The notes under the pieces: generated by a model
Databases searched by the model: none
What the model was told of the DNA's origin: nothing
Seen by the model: the letters and a program-made list of their open reading frames with translations, nothing else
Translations under genes and position numbers: made by a program
In this document: piece after piece, positions 23,901-38,900 of the stretch
Numbering within the stretch: the stretch's first letter is position 1
Layout of the letters: the number at the start of each line of letters is the position of its first letter
Assembly: GCA_963377175.1 (NCBI GenBank)
Contig: CAUJNA010003090.1
Location: forward strand, 481,501-545,500
Source: Effrenium voratum
Lineage: Eukaryota; Sar; Dinophyceae; Suessiales; Symbiodiniaceae
DNA: 64,000 bases
Direction of reading: 5' to 3'

Positions 23901-26900
23901 GGGGTCCGCTTGCGTCAGCTCCTGTCCGACGAATCCAACGGTCCTCTTCGAAGGTCGGTGCAGACTTTGCACTGGTTTTGGGTCTCCCGACCTTTGAACA
24001 AGGGCATGCTCAACAACACACACTCATCTGGGCGTGTCTTTATTGAGGGTACCCCTTTATGATTTCAAAGGAAATCGACAAGGACACCACAATTTTGGGG
24101 GTCTCCTAAAGAACACGCACCCATGTAGTGTGGAAAAGGACATAAAGCACAAAAAAGTGTACCCTCAAGCGCCCAATCGAATATGGAGGCTCCACTGATT
24201 GGTTGATCTACAAAGGAGGGCTCATGACCAGGACCAATTCAAGATTCCTCCAATGGACCCATATGAGCCCCGGTCAAAGCACCTTTGAGGGGGGTCGTGG
24301 TCATGAATCTCTTGAAGGAACCCTAACAATGCTTCTCTAAATCCCCCCTGTCAAAGGCTGAATGTACACGTCAATATATGAACACCTGGTATGAACCTCT
24401 AGTTTATGGAATAGCTATCCGTTAGTTGGGGCTTAACTGTGGGACATCAGCCTCCAAAAGGGTCCAGCATGGCCGTGGGTTGCTCAACCTGCTTGCTCAA
24501 CTAACGCCCGATGGGCTGGTGCGGGTGTTTCAAAGGAATTGGACCGCAGAAATTGGTGATGCAAACCGCTGGCGGACAAAGTGCTTTCCGGTCCTTCAAG
24601 GTCATCTTCAGCTTGTACTCCTCCGACCAACCCAACCAAAACTTCAAACCGCGCCACGCGAAGACCCAAAGGTTAAGGATCAAGGGCGCCTTGCTTGACA
24701 TGGTGCAAGGCTACCTGGCCTTCCGCACAAAGCTTCGCCTCACCATTTCTTTTTGCAGGTGTTCCATTCGGGAATTGACAGACATTTCGTCTTTTTCGGG
24801 GGGGTTCCCAGGACCCCCTGTGAAGAACAGCGCACTGGTTTTGTCTTTGGTTTGCTTCCTTCTCTTCACCTGCGGTTCTCGTGAGAACCAATCAAAGCCA
24901 ACAATGCCTGCTCTCACAACTTGATGCTTGCCTTTGACCTTCGACAATTTTGGTTGATTCTGACCCTCAAATCCCACCCGGCCCAAGAACATTGCCAAAC
25001 AAAAATTGCGGGCTGAAACAACGCATTCGGGGTTTGAAATCACATCCAGCCTTTCCAGTTGGCCACTGAAGTGCCACAAGGGCCAAGATAATTAGAGGGT
25101 TGTGGGGTTCAAGACCAACCGTCATGGAAGCCAAATGCTTGAAATTATGTCGCCAATTGTCAAGCAGCTTTGAAACCTCCGTTTGGCTACGGTAAAGTTA
25201 CGACAAGTCCAACTGGTTGCAGTACTTCAGGCAAGCCACGTGCTGCTCGCGGATGGGCTTAGGATTCTGCATGAAGACGATGCCACCTCAAACCCACACC
25301 AAAACAAGCCATCGCCTTTGGGCTTGAAACTCAAGCATCGTATCGACTAACAGGAAACGTGACGTTTCGGGGTCCTGGAAGAACCCCGTGCCGGTGGATC
25401 CATGGCAATGTGCACAGCAGGGTAGGTTCTGGGGCACCCGACGTTGCTTTTTTCGACAAGCTAATTACAGGTCGGACAAAGCTCCGAAAACAATCGAGTG
25501 CTCCAAACTCCAGCTCGGCAGAAGGCCGATGGAACATTTGGGCGTCTTTTCTGGAACTGGTACTCCTTTTCTGGTGTTTGATGGTGGCTTGGTTTGGTTT
25601 GGAATTGGGCTCAAACTGCCCTTCACTTTGATCACCTTCCCCATGAGTGGCTTGGATTTGCGGAACCCGGGATATGAACCCCAATTTATCTTGACACCAA
25701 ATGGGCAAGTACGTATGCCATGAACAGCTTCAAACCACTGAACCAAACCACCCATTCGAGGTAATTGCGATGAACAAGCAACCATGAATAACCATGAGGA
25801 GTCAGACCAACGGGGACATTCCTCATCCTGCTTGTACTTGCCACAGCAAACAGACAAGCAAGGTCAGCTTTGTCCGGTCGATTGATTGACTCATGTTGGC
25901 AATCGTTTACAGGTCAAATGAGAGGAACAAAACAAAAACATCACCCACCCATGATGTCCAAAAAGGAAAGCTAGTCGGGTGGACCAAATTGCGAACACGC
26001 TCCCCAGTTGCCAGTGACCCTAGCAGAAACAGGGATCCCTTTGCAGGGATAACCCTGCATAGTGGCGAACTCGCCAAACAACACGTTAACATTGTTTTTG
26101 ACTTGTCTCATAAAAAGCTGCTACCCACAAACACCACCCGCCCAACAATGGCCTAGCCTAGCTTAGTCTTCCAGGGGTGAGTACCTTCATGTCAGTGAAA
26201 CTCCAGGACGGGATTGCTTTCAAGTTTTCAGAGGGGATTCATCTACAAGTGTTGCAATAATTCCAACACGTGAAACATGAAAAACGCGAGACACCGACCA
26301 TCATCATGGTAGCTAGCTCGTTTTGCTATAGGGATTCTACAGCATCAGGGGTTGACCCACAGGTGTGATTTTGCATTTTGAGGCGCTGGTACTGGACACT
26401 GATGGCCTCGACAGCTGGTAGCTCGGGTTGCCGCCCAGGTACTCCAGCAAATCCTTTGAGGTTCGACTTGGCGGCTGGTGAAGAAGCCCAAATGTTTAAA
26501 CCTGTTTGGTTGCATGTCGTGCTGCAAATCCTTTGGTGGAATTCCTGAGTGGGTAGAGCCCGAGGTTCTTTAGGGTTCCTTCGGCTTGGGGAACCAAAAG
26601 ACTCCCTTAAACGTCCATAAGTTGCAACAACCGATGCTTTGCCAGGTCAAACCAAAGGGCAACCAAGCGAAAGGACTACCAGGGGAACAAGAAAGGTTCT
26701 GCCAGTTGGGAAGGCATCATTTCCAAAACTGCGCAAGGGGTTCTTGCGATATGACCAAGGAGGCAGCCAAGTTTTCCGAGGAATGACAAACTGGCCAGTG
26801 AATCCCTTGTAAGCCTAATTGCCTGTTCGTGAGGTCAAAGTGATTAATTAACAATTGGTTCCCAAACTACAATTTTCCCTCAAGCAGGTCACTTTGTAGG

Positions 26901-29900
26901 AAATGGTTGCTCGTTCCCACCGCTTGTAAGTGGTTGTTTCAGGTGAAAGGCTCTTTGACTACTTTCAGCATCACCGCTTGAGCCAAGTTCAAGCAAGGTG
27001 ACCTTGGTTGGGTGATGCTTCAGGGGTAAATGGCCGATGTATACTTTTCTGGGGTAAAGCAGTGATGGCTAATACCCCCTACCCACAAAGCTAAACATTT
27101 CGCAGTTTAGCGGGCAGCTCCTATCACGTGCCCCAAATGTCAAAGGTTGAAGCAGTCAAAAAATGGCACCTGCGGTTAGCACCCTTGTCACCAATATTGT
27201 TAGGAAAGCCAAGAGGAAGCCTCTTTGGGGTCCAAATCCTTCCAAACCTTCGTGGGTCAATCAAACGGCAGCTAAGACGCCTGCAGAGTGGAGGTGGGCG
27301 GTCTCTTCAGACTCAGCTTGGCTCCGCCGCAGACCATGCAGTCCTCCTTCTTCTGGTAGGGGAAGGTATGTGTGTACACCCCAGCTTGTCCCATGTACAT
27401 CCTCACAGCTTCGGAAAACGTGACGCACAACCTTTTTTCAGCAAATACACCAAAACACAAACTAACAACAAAACAAAATCTGCAGGCAAGCAAGCAAGCA
27501 AAACAAAAGAAACAGAACAAACGTACAAAGTAAAGAAATAAAACTGATCAAATGAAAAGACCGGCTTTGGACGACCGAGCATCATGTAGTTGTTTAAAAC
27601 TGGGCCGCAATAGGTCGCGATCTTCAGAGCCTCTGCAACTAAGGATGCAGAGATCAGGGCGTTCGTAGACGCAATGGCTGGAATTATTCTCTTGACCACA
27701 CCTGGGATGGTCAAACGGTCTCAAACTGTTGTCGCAAACCAACAGGGAACAACTGGCTGTTGAACCACATGGCCAAGTTCTGCAAACAACCAAAGCAAAA
27801 AACACACACAAAAACAAAAGAAGGATCCGTGTTGTTTGAGTTCGAAATCAAGGAACTCATCTCCGAACAAAAAAAACAAAACAAGAGCAACCGAGGCACC
27901 CATGGTCAGCTGATAGGTCACTCCAGAGATGCCGAAGGTAGCAGCGCGCTCCTTTGGGAGATATCAAATCGATTCGATGGTACCCTGTGGTCGGTGCTTT
28001 GAAAGGGAAACCAAAGGAAACCCGAAGCCATTTTGGGGGGCTCCAACTTGGCTCCAACCTTTAAAAAACACCCAAATCAGTCACAATGAAACCCTGATAA
28101 ACACGTCTACAGATCCTAACCTTTCGGTTGGTCCATCAAATTACAAACGCTTCGATTCAAAGCAATGAGGGGTCTGGCCTTGTATCCATCATGCAGTTTC
28201 CTCAGAAACGGCAGTTCAACAACACTTCGACGCGCCCAGTGCTTCCTGTGACAATCCGGAAACGCATGGCAGGTCGGTGTCAAATTTGCCTAGCGATGGC
28301 CTTGCCTGGGAATTGATTGAGTGAGAAAAAGGTCATTTGGGTGTGATTCCTTTTTTAAGGTTGCACGCACCAAATGAATATTTTCCATGTGGTGTTCCTT
28401 CAAAAACCACAACAAAAGGGGAGGGTACCCCGGTAGAAAAAAAGACAGACGGGTTATGCATCTTGTGCTTGGCTCGGGTGTGAACATGTTTTCCCGTTTA
28501 ACCCGAACGGATTCGGTTTCGTCTTTCGTCAGACCGGGAAAAGCACGCAAATGACCTGGAAGCTAGCTAAGTGGGGAGTAAGTCACCTGGAACGCCTTGT
28601 AAAGCTTTTTGCAATGTCAACTTCGGACCAATCTGGGGCCATACTAAGCAGCTTCCTCTACAGGGGAGAAATAGTTCATCCCACTTCCATTTGCTTCAGT
28701 CCCCTCAAGAAACAACTCCAGTACTGATGGATTCCCATTAAACACCAAAAGGGATTTGCTTTTCCTTCAGCAATTGGAAGTCCAAACCATCCCGGCGCAC
28801 TCTTTCACCTTGCCTTGGCCTGTTCGTAGATCCACTGCATATCCGCGGGCGAATCCTGCGAGGGGGGGGATACTCCTTTTATGCTATGCAGGGGTTGATT
28901 CCCAATTTTGGTTGAATCCCCAGCTTAAGCTCACCAGCCCCTAACTGTTTGGTTTCCTATTTTTGTCCAATCGTCATCCTCGCGGTGTTGTTGTTGTTGC
29001 GCTGTTCGGAAAAATGGACGGATCATGGACGGATCCCAGAAAGGACTACAAGCTTGGAGGAGATACCAGGGTCTAGGGGCTAGGGAGCAGAAGGCTAGAT
29101 GTTTCTAGGATTTGAGTACACTGAAGAAGTTGGTGATGCTTGCGTTCTATGATTCAGGACCGTTGCACTCGAAACAGGCCATGGGGGAGTAACTCCTCAA
29201 TGAGGTTCCCCAAAAGTCTGCACCTAATCCAGTACTGTCTCACAGCCATGGCAAGGGGATTGGCACTTGATGGCCCTTAATGGCCTAGTAGTCACTACAA
29301 CTCGGAATCGACTCTGTTTAGCTTGTGGCTCCCCTTGCCATGACTCTGCATCAGCATGCAACCCAAGGCGTGGTTCAACATGGCCACGTTTCCTTAAAGA
29401 AACCCAATGGTCAACTTCAAATTCTGCGAGGGACCGCACCATGGGAGTTTCCGCTTGGTGGGGACTTGAATCTTGTTGTCAGGGATTCCTCGGTACTCCA
29501 CATTAATCTGAGCAAATTCGTCTGTCCTTGTTCAGCTTCTGCCCCGGAAAGCGCTGATCCCAGAGTACCACCACGGCGTATTCTATACAGTGCTCTGGCA
29601 GGCGAGGGGTCTCCGCTATGGTGCACAGGGGATAGTTCACCTGCAAGGAAAGCACGCGGGTCTGATGGATCTGAATGTTTGGCCTCGGGGGGGCCAATTT
29701 GTGGACAGAACTCAGGATTCATGTGCACCAACGACTTTTGAGGTGGGGGGGAGGGCTATCCCAGCCTAGATAGAGGATAAGCCAAGCTGATAAGCACCTT
29801 CTGGGGGGGGGGGGGTAAAAACAAATAGAACCATCGCGGTTCAACCGTGGATTTCAGTGTTCCTATTGGCTTCCCATTTAAATCCGCCAAAAAGGCTACC

Positions 29901-32900
29901 CTCCAAAATAGCACACCCCCTCATAAGAACCTCAAAGGGTTTCAGAGATGGCCCCTCCTCAGTTTGCCCCGGTTGGGAACGGGCACCTCCTCCAAATCGT
30001 GGCTTCGAAGGTCAGCTCTGTACAACTTGAATGTATCAGTGGCTTGCCAGGATCCATTGATTGATTCTGAATTTTGGATTCTCGAGTAAGGCGGTCTCAG
30101 TCTGGCATGTTGGGTAGAATTGTTGGTTTCATGTTAATATAGGGGCGTCATGTTTAAGGTTGGACCCCCAACAATGGCTTCGGCTTTCCCTGTTTTCTAA
30201 CCCAGCAAACAAGGGGTGCCAACTCAAAAAAAGAACCGAGCCACCCATATCAAGATCCAGCTAGAAGTGATTCTCTGAAACAAATACCCAATGGGTGCTA
30301 AACATGTACACAACTCACACCATGAACGCACATGAGCCAGTGGATTCAGGCACACCACCAGCCAGGGCACCAGCAGAGGTTCGGGGATTGAAAACCCATC
30401 CTCAAGCGCTCCCTCCTCGCCTGTGGTGGGAAGGCATCCAAAGAGCAGTCGAAGCAGGAGGTCATTGTGGGAATGATGACCCTCGCCTGCGCCGTGTTTT
30501 GAACCTAACATGGTGGACGCCTTTCCCAGAAGTGCTGCCCCCGCAAAGGGACTGGAAAGGACACAAGACCAATGGATCCAGGCATGGCCAGACGTTGCGC
30601 GGGCATGCCGATGGGATCGGTCAGGTGGTCAGCGGGTGGGTTCGTCTCAAAAGTTAACGCACAATGTGGGGCGGGGTTCTTTTGGTTTCATTTCAAAACA
30701 GCCCTAAACCAGACCCTAAAACAGGTGGTTTCCAATAAAAACGACAACCTCGGGCAACTATCAAACAAACCCATCCTACTGGGCTCAAAGCAACCGACTG
30801 GGTTCCAATGGCTCATCTTGGAAAAACGACCAAATACCCACCCAAACATGACCCAAACAATCCCTACCGCCCACACACCCATCAACACATATACCAATGG
30901 AAAACCCAAAAACATATCCCAAGAGCTAACGTCTAAAGATCCAACTTAATAGCAATCAAGGCACACAAATAAAGATGATTGGGTGGAGAAAACCACTCCC
31001 ATTCGTAGGGGGAACCCAGTCGATCAATAAGTCCCTGTTTGATTCAGGGGGTGAAACCCTGCCCATGCTGGAGAGCATCCGGATCACTTTTCCCCATTAA
31101 CTTACTTGCCATTAAAAGGTGTTTCCAAGCATGAACTTTTGTTTGCCAATTCAGATCGAGTCTACTTTTGGTGGTTGATGAGGCTCGAAAAGGAAGTAAA
31201 AGGAATCCCAGGAAAAACGGCGTCACCCCAATTCAAGACAGGACCTACAGGACCACAGCCCTGGTGCTTGGTGTTAAAACTAGTTTCTTCTCCTTAATGG
31301 TTTTAGACCAGCTTTTGCCTGAACTTGTACAGTCTGGCCCATGTTGAACTTGAAATCGGATTGAAAAGTTGTTGGGCCCCTGACCCTGAGTGGCATTGGA
31401 TTTTGTGGATTGACCATCCCAGAGCACTCAGCAGCCAATTGCTATCAAGCAGCTACCTCGGCGGATCCAGTCAAACCACTATACTATTTCCCTGGTTGTT
31501 TAGTACTCGGCCAGACTTAAGACCCCAGAGGATCCACAGCATGTGTTTCCGTGAACCCCCCCCAAAAAAAAGGCGGAAAACAACAACATTCAAAACGCGA
31601 TAAGCCAATTTGATCAAAACGCAATTCCAACCGCTTCGCATGGCTTCTTTTTGTCGCGCCTGGCCCTTGAAGCCTTCAGTGCCCCCATCGATGAGGGGGA
31701 TGATGGTGCCTCATCTCCGGCAACCGGAGCTCTCTCTATTCCTCTCATGTGTATATATATATATATATATTTGTTTTTTCCCCCGTTTTCCTCTCTTTCG
31801 TCTTTCGCCGTTTTAGGGGGGGATCCTCCGACCCCCAGGGCCAAGCTCTGTCTCTCTCTCTCGCTTCCAGGCAGCTTCTCAGCTCACACCAGTGGTCCCA
31901 ACAATGTGAGCGATCTCAGAGTGTTTTTCTCGCCGAACGATCGCATCATCGGCTCACCATCGAGATGTGGGTTCGCAGAAACACACGTGACACCCTCTTG
32001 CTGAAAGGTGGGAATACAACGTGATTACATTTTGGGACCTAAAGATGGAGGGAAACAATGGGCCAAATGTGGAGACAATGCGAAACTACCAACCCAAAGT
32101 ACAAAGGTGTTTGACCAGCGTCCCTTAAAGGATACGCTTAAGCATCACCTGGTCCATATTGGACACCCTTTGGGCCCTTTGGAAAACATGTTGTCGCCTG
32201 TAAGGAACCGTGTTTACCATGCATAGGAAGACGGCCGAGTCCCCAAATCCAACCCCCCCTACCTCCCTGACCTAAAGAGGTCTGTCTGGGTGCTCGGATC
32301 AGGCTCCCCAGAGGTCCTGTCCACCATGTCGTGCAGCGTGGCATTCATCCATCTCCTTGTCAAAACCGTCCGATCAGAGTGGGTCGCTTTCATTGTAGCG
32401 CTGTTCTTGTGGCGCAAGACACAAGCCACCGCGGGGGTGGTCTGGGCATAGCAAACGCATATACCATACGTACATTGAGGAATCTGGTGCTTTCGCGTGT
32501 TTTCGCTTGTGCAAACACAGCGAAACCACAACAGTAGAAATGTTCAACGCGTGTTCGCTTGCGCAAAGCTTTCGCGACTGGGCAAATGATACTGCGGCGA
32601 AGCCTTTCGCGGCCTTTGGCTTCCCATGTTCAGGATAAGGGAACCAGAAGCTGCCACACATCTTCCTGGGAAGGCATAGGTCTATCGGTTAATTGATGTT
32701 AATTGACTCCCCATCTTGTCAACCATCCTTCTTTCAAACACCAGCCGGCTTGCCTGGTGGAATGGTGGCTTCTGCCAAGAACGATCACTGAAGAAATGGG
32801 GGGAAGCTACCCCGTGCATCCTCTTACAAAAACAAAGAGCAAGGAATGGTCACTTGCAACTGGAAGTTTCAGATGTGGTCGAAACGCAACTCCTTGTGTA

Positions 32901-35900
32901 GGGCGGTGTCTGTTTTCGCTAAACCATGGTTTCCTGTTGGTTTCCCTTTAAAAACCACGGAAACCATTTCCGAGTTCCTGGGGTCCATGATTTCAGGGCA
33001 AGTCCTTCAAGGGGATTTCAGGGATGTTGAACTGAAAGAGGCAAGGAAAACCGGTTCCTTGCATCCGAAGGATTGAGGATTGCCTTTTGGCCCAGTTAAG
33101 TCTGTCACTCTGTCACTCGGTTGATTTGGCGCACGGGTCCATGCCCAAGCAACAAAACATGATCTATCTTGGAGGGGACGCCCAGCTCAAAATGAACTGG
33201 ATGCACAACATGGGCCGAGCTGAGCCTTGGCTTCCGATCTCAGGGCGGCTCACCAAGGAGCCGAATCATGAGCCGGCCCCCTTACCACGTGATTTGTCCA
33301 TGAAAAAGAAATTTCGCCAGTGGGGAAGTAGTCATCCTCCGAAAAGAGGTACGTACAAAGGAAAATTGATCCACACAAAAGGGCTAGCAACCAAGCAAAG
33401 GAATTGAGTACCTTGCCCTTTCTTGCTTGTCTATTTGAAGCGACGCCTGAAAAATAACTCCAACTAAAAAGACACATTATGAGCTGTGGTCAATATTGAT
33501 TCCTTGTGTCCCGAAGTCGGAATTTGGTGAGTACCACATTTTCGAATGGTTGCCGCTAGGTCTCCTTGCTGCAATGTTGTCCAGACCCGCGATGAGCAAA
33601 TTGAACTTCCTGTAGAAGCTGTCATCAAAGTCCTGTCTAACGCAGCACCGCCCAACCCTCCAGCCACGCGGTTGGCGAAACAACGGGGGATCAAGGGAGG
33701 GGGAGGGGGCAATCTTCAGATATGTTCGCTGTGTCTCGGGAAAGTGCTGGACAGCGGACTTGGCCCCGACAATTCAGTCATTCAAGGCCCTCAAGCAAAA
33801 TCATCAACTTGCCCAAGTTTTGAGGTTCCCTTTAAAAAAAGACACACCCACAAATATCTAGAGGCCTCATTCCTCCCAGCATCTAGAAACCTTGGTCCCT
33901 CAAAACAATCCATACCGCCTTGTCCGAGAAGCTTCTTACATGTGTTTGTGTTGTTTGTTGTGGGTCCCACTCTGGCACTTCACGGTGGCCAAGGGGATAA
34001 ACGGCCCAAGGACCCAACTCGCCTGGATCTTCCCCATGTGGGCCGTCACCTGGCTATGGCGCGGGAGGGTTGAAGTCAACAGGAAGGAAAGTGCACGCCG
34101 TGTTTGTTAGGGTGTTTGAATTTTCACGCCAGGGGGTGTTAATGTTCGCTAGGATGTTCTGTTTGGCAAACTTGTTTTTTGCACCTCATCAAGCTGTCAG
34201 TTTCAATCCAAGCGAAGTCTACAGGTCATTGTTGGCCCTTGATTCTGCCGTAAACGCATGGGGATAGTATTTGTTTTGCAACAGGTGTGTAGTTGGAATG
34301 CTTCGCCACTCCCTGGTGATACCTTGAATGGCCAAGAATCGAATCTTCATGCCAGGGTGTGTGTGTGTGTGTTTTATTTCTTATTATGGCCCTGTGTCAC
34401 AAAGCAAATGCAGATGTTGTGTTTCTTGTTTTGAGGGTACTCTTTTGGAGTCGGTTTAAAAGAAACACCAAAAGGACATCAACCATTTTGGGGTAGCCCT
34501 ATTTTAAGACACACCCGCTCAGCTAAAAACAACATAAAAAAGGGGCAATCTCGGCGGGTCTCCCCGTCGATTGTTTCTTTCAACATGTCCCCGCGAAGAA
34601 GCTCGATCCAAATTCAGGAGCTTGGGGGAGGGTTTGTTTCTCCCCAAAAATACACCCCATCCGACAACACGCAAGGAGCAATAAATCATGATGATTTGAT
34701 AGGTAACCCTCATCCATCAAAACAAAAGCAGCACTAATGCCTGTTAATCTTACGACGAAGCCCAATCCAAGAAAACTAGGCGATCACTTATGCATGTTGC
34801 AAGGAACCCTATCTAACAGCACGGGCAGACCCCTGGCTTTTGTTGATTTTACAGGAACCCCAGCCAACAAAACTAAAGAAACACTGATGTGTGTTGGTTA
34901 CTTTTAGAGGGCAACCCCATGCAACAACACAACACGGACCACTGAGGTTTGTCTTCCGATGGGGAAGCACACACTGCCGTCACGATGCCACACGTAAATT
35001 GTGATTTCCTTCGGTGTCCCTTGCACACCCGCAGCACAAAGCAAACTTACTTGCCCAAAAACACCTACGATTAACAGGCTAGCCTTTTGGAACCATTGTA
35101 GTTTGTGCATCAAATAATGAAAATCAATCAACAAGTCAACGGTCGGCTTTGGCAACGATGTGTGAGCAAAAGAAACTGTCCCTCCCTTCCCTTCCGATTG
35201 TTACATCCTTCTTTCTGTCCTCATATTCTGATTGCTTTGTCAAAGTGCTTTTTGTTTGTGCAGTTCTTCCTTCCTTTCTGAATAGATTGCTCATTTGCTT
35301 GCCTGCTTCCCTGCCCGTTCGCCCGCCCGCCAGCCTGCCTGTTCAGTCTGTCCGTCAATGGATTCTCATGGTGGCCCTGGACTTGTATATTTATTGATAC
35401 GGGGATGGTGCTGGCTTTCATAGACTCACTTCCTGAGTGGATCGGCCACAAACAAGTCTGAACTCTTCATATGTTCCACTAAAATGGTCCAAACCCAAAA
35501 AAGGTAAAGTTCGAAACAAAACTCAGGCTGTGAGTTGCCTTGAACGGAACTAATGGCACGCAACCCACAGGTTTGCTTTCGGGTTTCAGGCTGGGTGGGT
35601 GTGGGGAAGTTGGAGACTGGGGGTTGGACAATTTGCTCTTGTTGGCCAATTGATTCATTTGCCCTTTTCGGGATTCGGGGTTGTTTCCCTTCAAGCCGCT
35701 CTAGCCATACCTTCTCCATTCTCTTGAGGGATTCTCTTCAACAAATGGGCCAATCCTTTGGGAAAATGCGTGGTTTCTAAAAAGAACGATGGGTGAGGGA
35801 TCAACCTGTATAATTCTGAGGATGTCACTTTAATGGACCCGGTCCCCTACATTTCCCCTTGGGAAACGTCACACGAAAAGGAAAGTCACGTCTAAATGCG

Positions 35901-38900
35901 AAAACCTGATAAGTTTCACCAATTGTACTTTGAACAAGAAAGGGGCCCCAATTTGGAGACTCCCGGGACAGACCCAAAAGGGCCATGTTGAGCACTGTTC
36001 CCCCCTTGGCGACTTGCAACAAACCTGGGCTGTTTGCAGATGCCCTGCTCAAAAGTTAGCTTTGGGAAAATGGACACACGGCCACACCACCAAAAAACAA
36101 CTAACACTACAACCCTAGTTGAACCGGATGGTGAAATGGAACCTAAAAACAACGCGCACCTCAAAACCCAAGTTGAACCGGATGGTAAAATGGAACCTAC
36201 ACACAACGCGCACCTCAAAACCCAAGTTGAACCGGATGGTGAAATGGAACTTACACACAACGCGCACCTCAAAACCCAAGTTGAACCGGATGGTGAAATG
36301 GAACCTAAACACAACGCAAACCTCAAAACCCCAAGTTGAACCGGATGGTGAAATGGAGCCTAAACACAACGCAAACCTAAAAAAAACAACAAGTTGAAAC
36401 GGATGGTGAAATGGAACCTACACACAACGCGCACCTCAAAACCCAAGTTGAACCGGATGGTGAAATGGAACTTACACACAACGCGCACCTCAAAACCCAA
36501 GTTGAACCGGATGGTGAAATGGAACCTAAACACAACGCAAACCTCAAAACCCCAAGTTGAACCGGATGGTGAAATGGACCTAAACACAACGCAAAAAAAA
36601 CTGGAACTTACACACAACGCGCACCTCAAAACCCAAGTTGAACCGGATGGTGAAATGAAACCTAAACACACCGCACACCTCAAAACCCCAAGTTGAACCG
36701 GATGGTGAAATGGAGCCTAAACACAACGCACACCTAAAAAACCCAAGTCGAACCGGATGCGCCGGGAACCACCAGGAAACCCTCTTGGCACACGCAAAAA
36801 CACGAGCGCCGCGCCGAACCGAACCGCCCAACCCCCCAGGCACGCTGCGACCCCGCCTTGGCGCCCAGGTGGCCTAGTCTCCGGTTGATGAAGGCGGCCG
36901 CCACCTCCGCCTTGGGCTTCCCGACGTCCGCCTGGCGGAAGAGGAACTGCCGGTTCAGGTTCCTGGCCGGAAAAAACCCGGAGAAACGCCGCGCTTCCCT
37001 TCTTATTTTCACCAGGAAACACCCACTCACTTGCCAAAAAAACATGTTGGACCCAAAGTTTGGGGCCTTTTTGGAGTTGGGGCTGGTTGGTTCCCCCCTT
37101 TTTTGTGGGTAGTAAAGGGACACCAACATGAAAACCACCATTTTGAGGGGTCCCCTACAAAAAGACTTCACCAGGAAACACCCACTTGACACTAGTTTTT
37201 AGACCCAACTCTTTGGGGTGGTTTTCTTCTTCACTTTCTGTGTTATGATGTTTCATGGCTCGGGATGTTTAGCCGTGTATGGTGAATCCGCATTTCTTGC
37301 ATTTTCTTGCAAACTGTCGCACTTCGGATTGGATGGATTGGCCAACATCCGAGTTTCCAGCAAACTTCTTTTATCCGCCAAAACTTGACCCAACTCTGGG
37401 GTAGACCGAACATTGCTTTTCTTTGTTCACATGACATATTTTCTGAAGAGACCCCAGAAACGGAATCTGTAACTGTCACAAACTACCGTGCATGGACAAA
37501 TCCTGCACCTGGATGGATGAACCCCCAGTACAACAGACTCGACCACCTATCAACCGGTGCTGCTAACCGACCATGTCAAATCGGACTGAAAAAAGAGGGC
37601 GGCTCTAAAGCTTGAAAGGAACACAGACATGTCTTAGAGATGGCTCTGAGAGGTCTTTCCTGTAATAAGCCTACAGTTCCGAGCAGGGGAGGAATATTCG
37701 CATGTCCCGTTGTTCGGCTAATGCTAATGTCGAGAACCTAGACGTGGGCGTCTCAAAATAGAAGACCCCAGAAAATGGTTCGTTTCCATTTGGTTCCCTT
37801 TAAATCAACCTCACAAATGGTACCCTCAAAACAGACACACCTAAGTGGGACCACTTATACTTATCCGTGTGTTAACTTCCAACTTGGACCTTCAAAAGCT
37901 GATGTAGGAAGCCTTCCAGTGAACTCGGACACGGTTGAAGGGTCTTCATCCAGTACCCTCGCATTAATCCAAATGGCTTGGTTCCAAGCGAAAGTCCCCA
38001 AAACATATGATGATACAACATACAAACAATCACTCACTCACTCAATCAATCAATCAATCAAACAAACAAACAAGCAAGCAAGCAAGCAAACAGACACGCG
38101 CACACCCAAACATGCGACGAACCCCAAAAACCAAACACGCAAACCATGTTGCTTTCTGAAGAGGGAAGTCGTCATGACGAGGTCAAATTGAGCTTCCATT
38201 TCCCCCGCCCATTTTCTCAGCAGCAGTAGACAACTGAAAAAGCGTTTCAGGGTTGCTCCGAAGGTAAACAAAGCAAGACAAAGCAACTGTCTACCGTTGT
38301 GATTTGGTCATGCTTAGAGGCTCGGAGTAACCGTGCGTGTGTGTGTGTGTGTGTTCCTTTCTCTGCTTCTTTTTCGGCCAGAGCGCGTGACGTCGATGGT
38401 ATCCATGTCGATGACATGGATGTCCGTGAAGCCCGAGAGGGCTAAGTCCTGAAGGATCCGAAATTCGCTCATCATACTGTAGATGGGACATCCTGCACAG
38501 GGCAAATGACACTGGGATATACCAACTGGTGCAGGACTCTGTCCATCCACGGCAGGATTCCACCCCCGCCTCACCCCGACCTCTTCATCCGGGGGGAAAA
38601 ACAGAAAAGCGGCCAGAATTAGTAAAATCTAAATTTTCCATTTTCCGATTCGGAACTCGCGAGTAGGAGTTCCGGTTCCGAATATGTCCCCTTTAAAGCT
38701 CACTTAGCTTCACTTCCTAAGTGGATTCGCCAAAAAACAAAACTTGGAGCGAGGCACCAAAAGAATTAAGAAATCTTTAAGGCGGGTATATAGGTAGGGG
38801 TGCGTAGTTGAGAGCCACTTTAGGAGACCCCCCCCTTGAACCACCCCTCCTTAGGGACTCCATAAAAGAAACTCAGCAGAGTCCTTGAGGATCTCGCAGC

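Noticed and set aside
36119..36696. Long repetitive ORFs (18-residue repeat with [18 protein letters not shown])
   Set aside because: They arise from a 54-bp minisatellite that stays open in several frames on both strands, inside a UBA3 intron; there is no exon homology or splice context.
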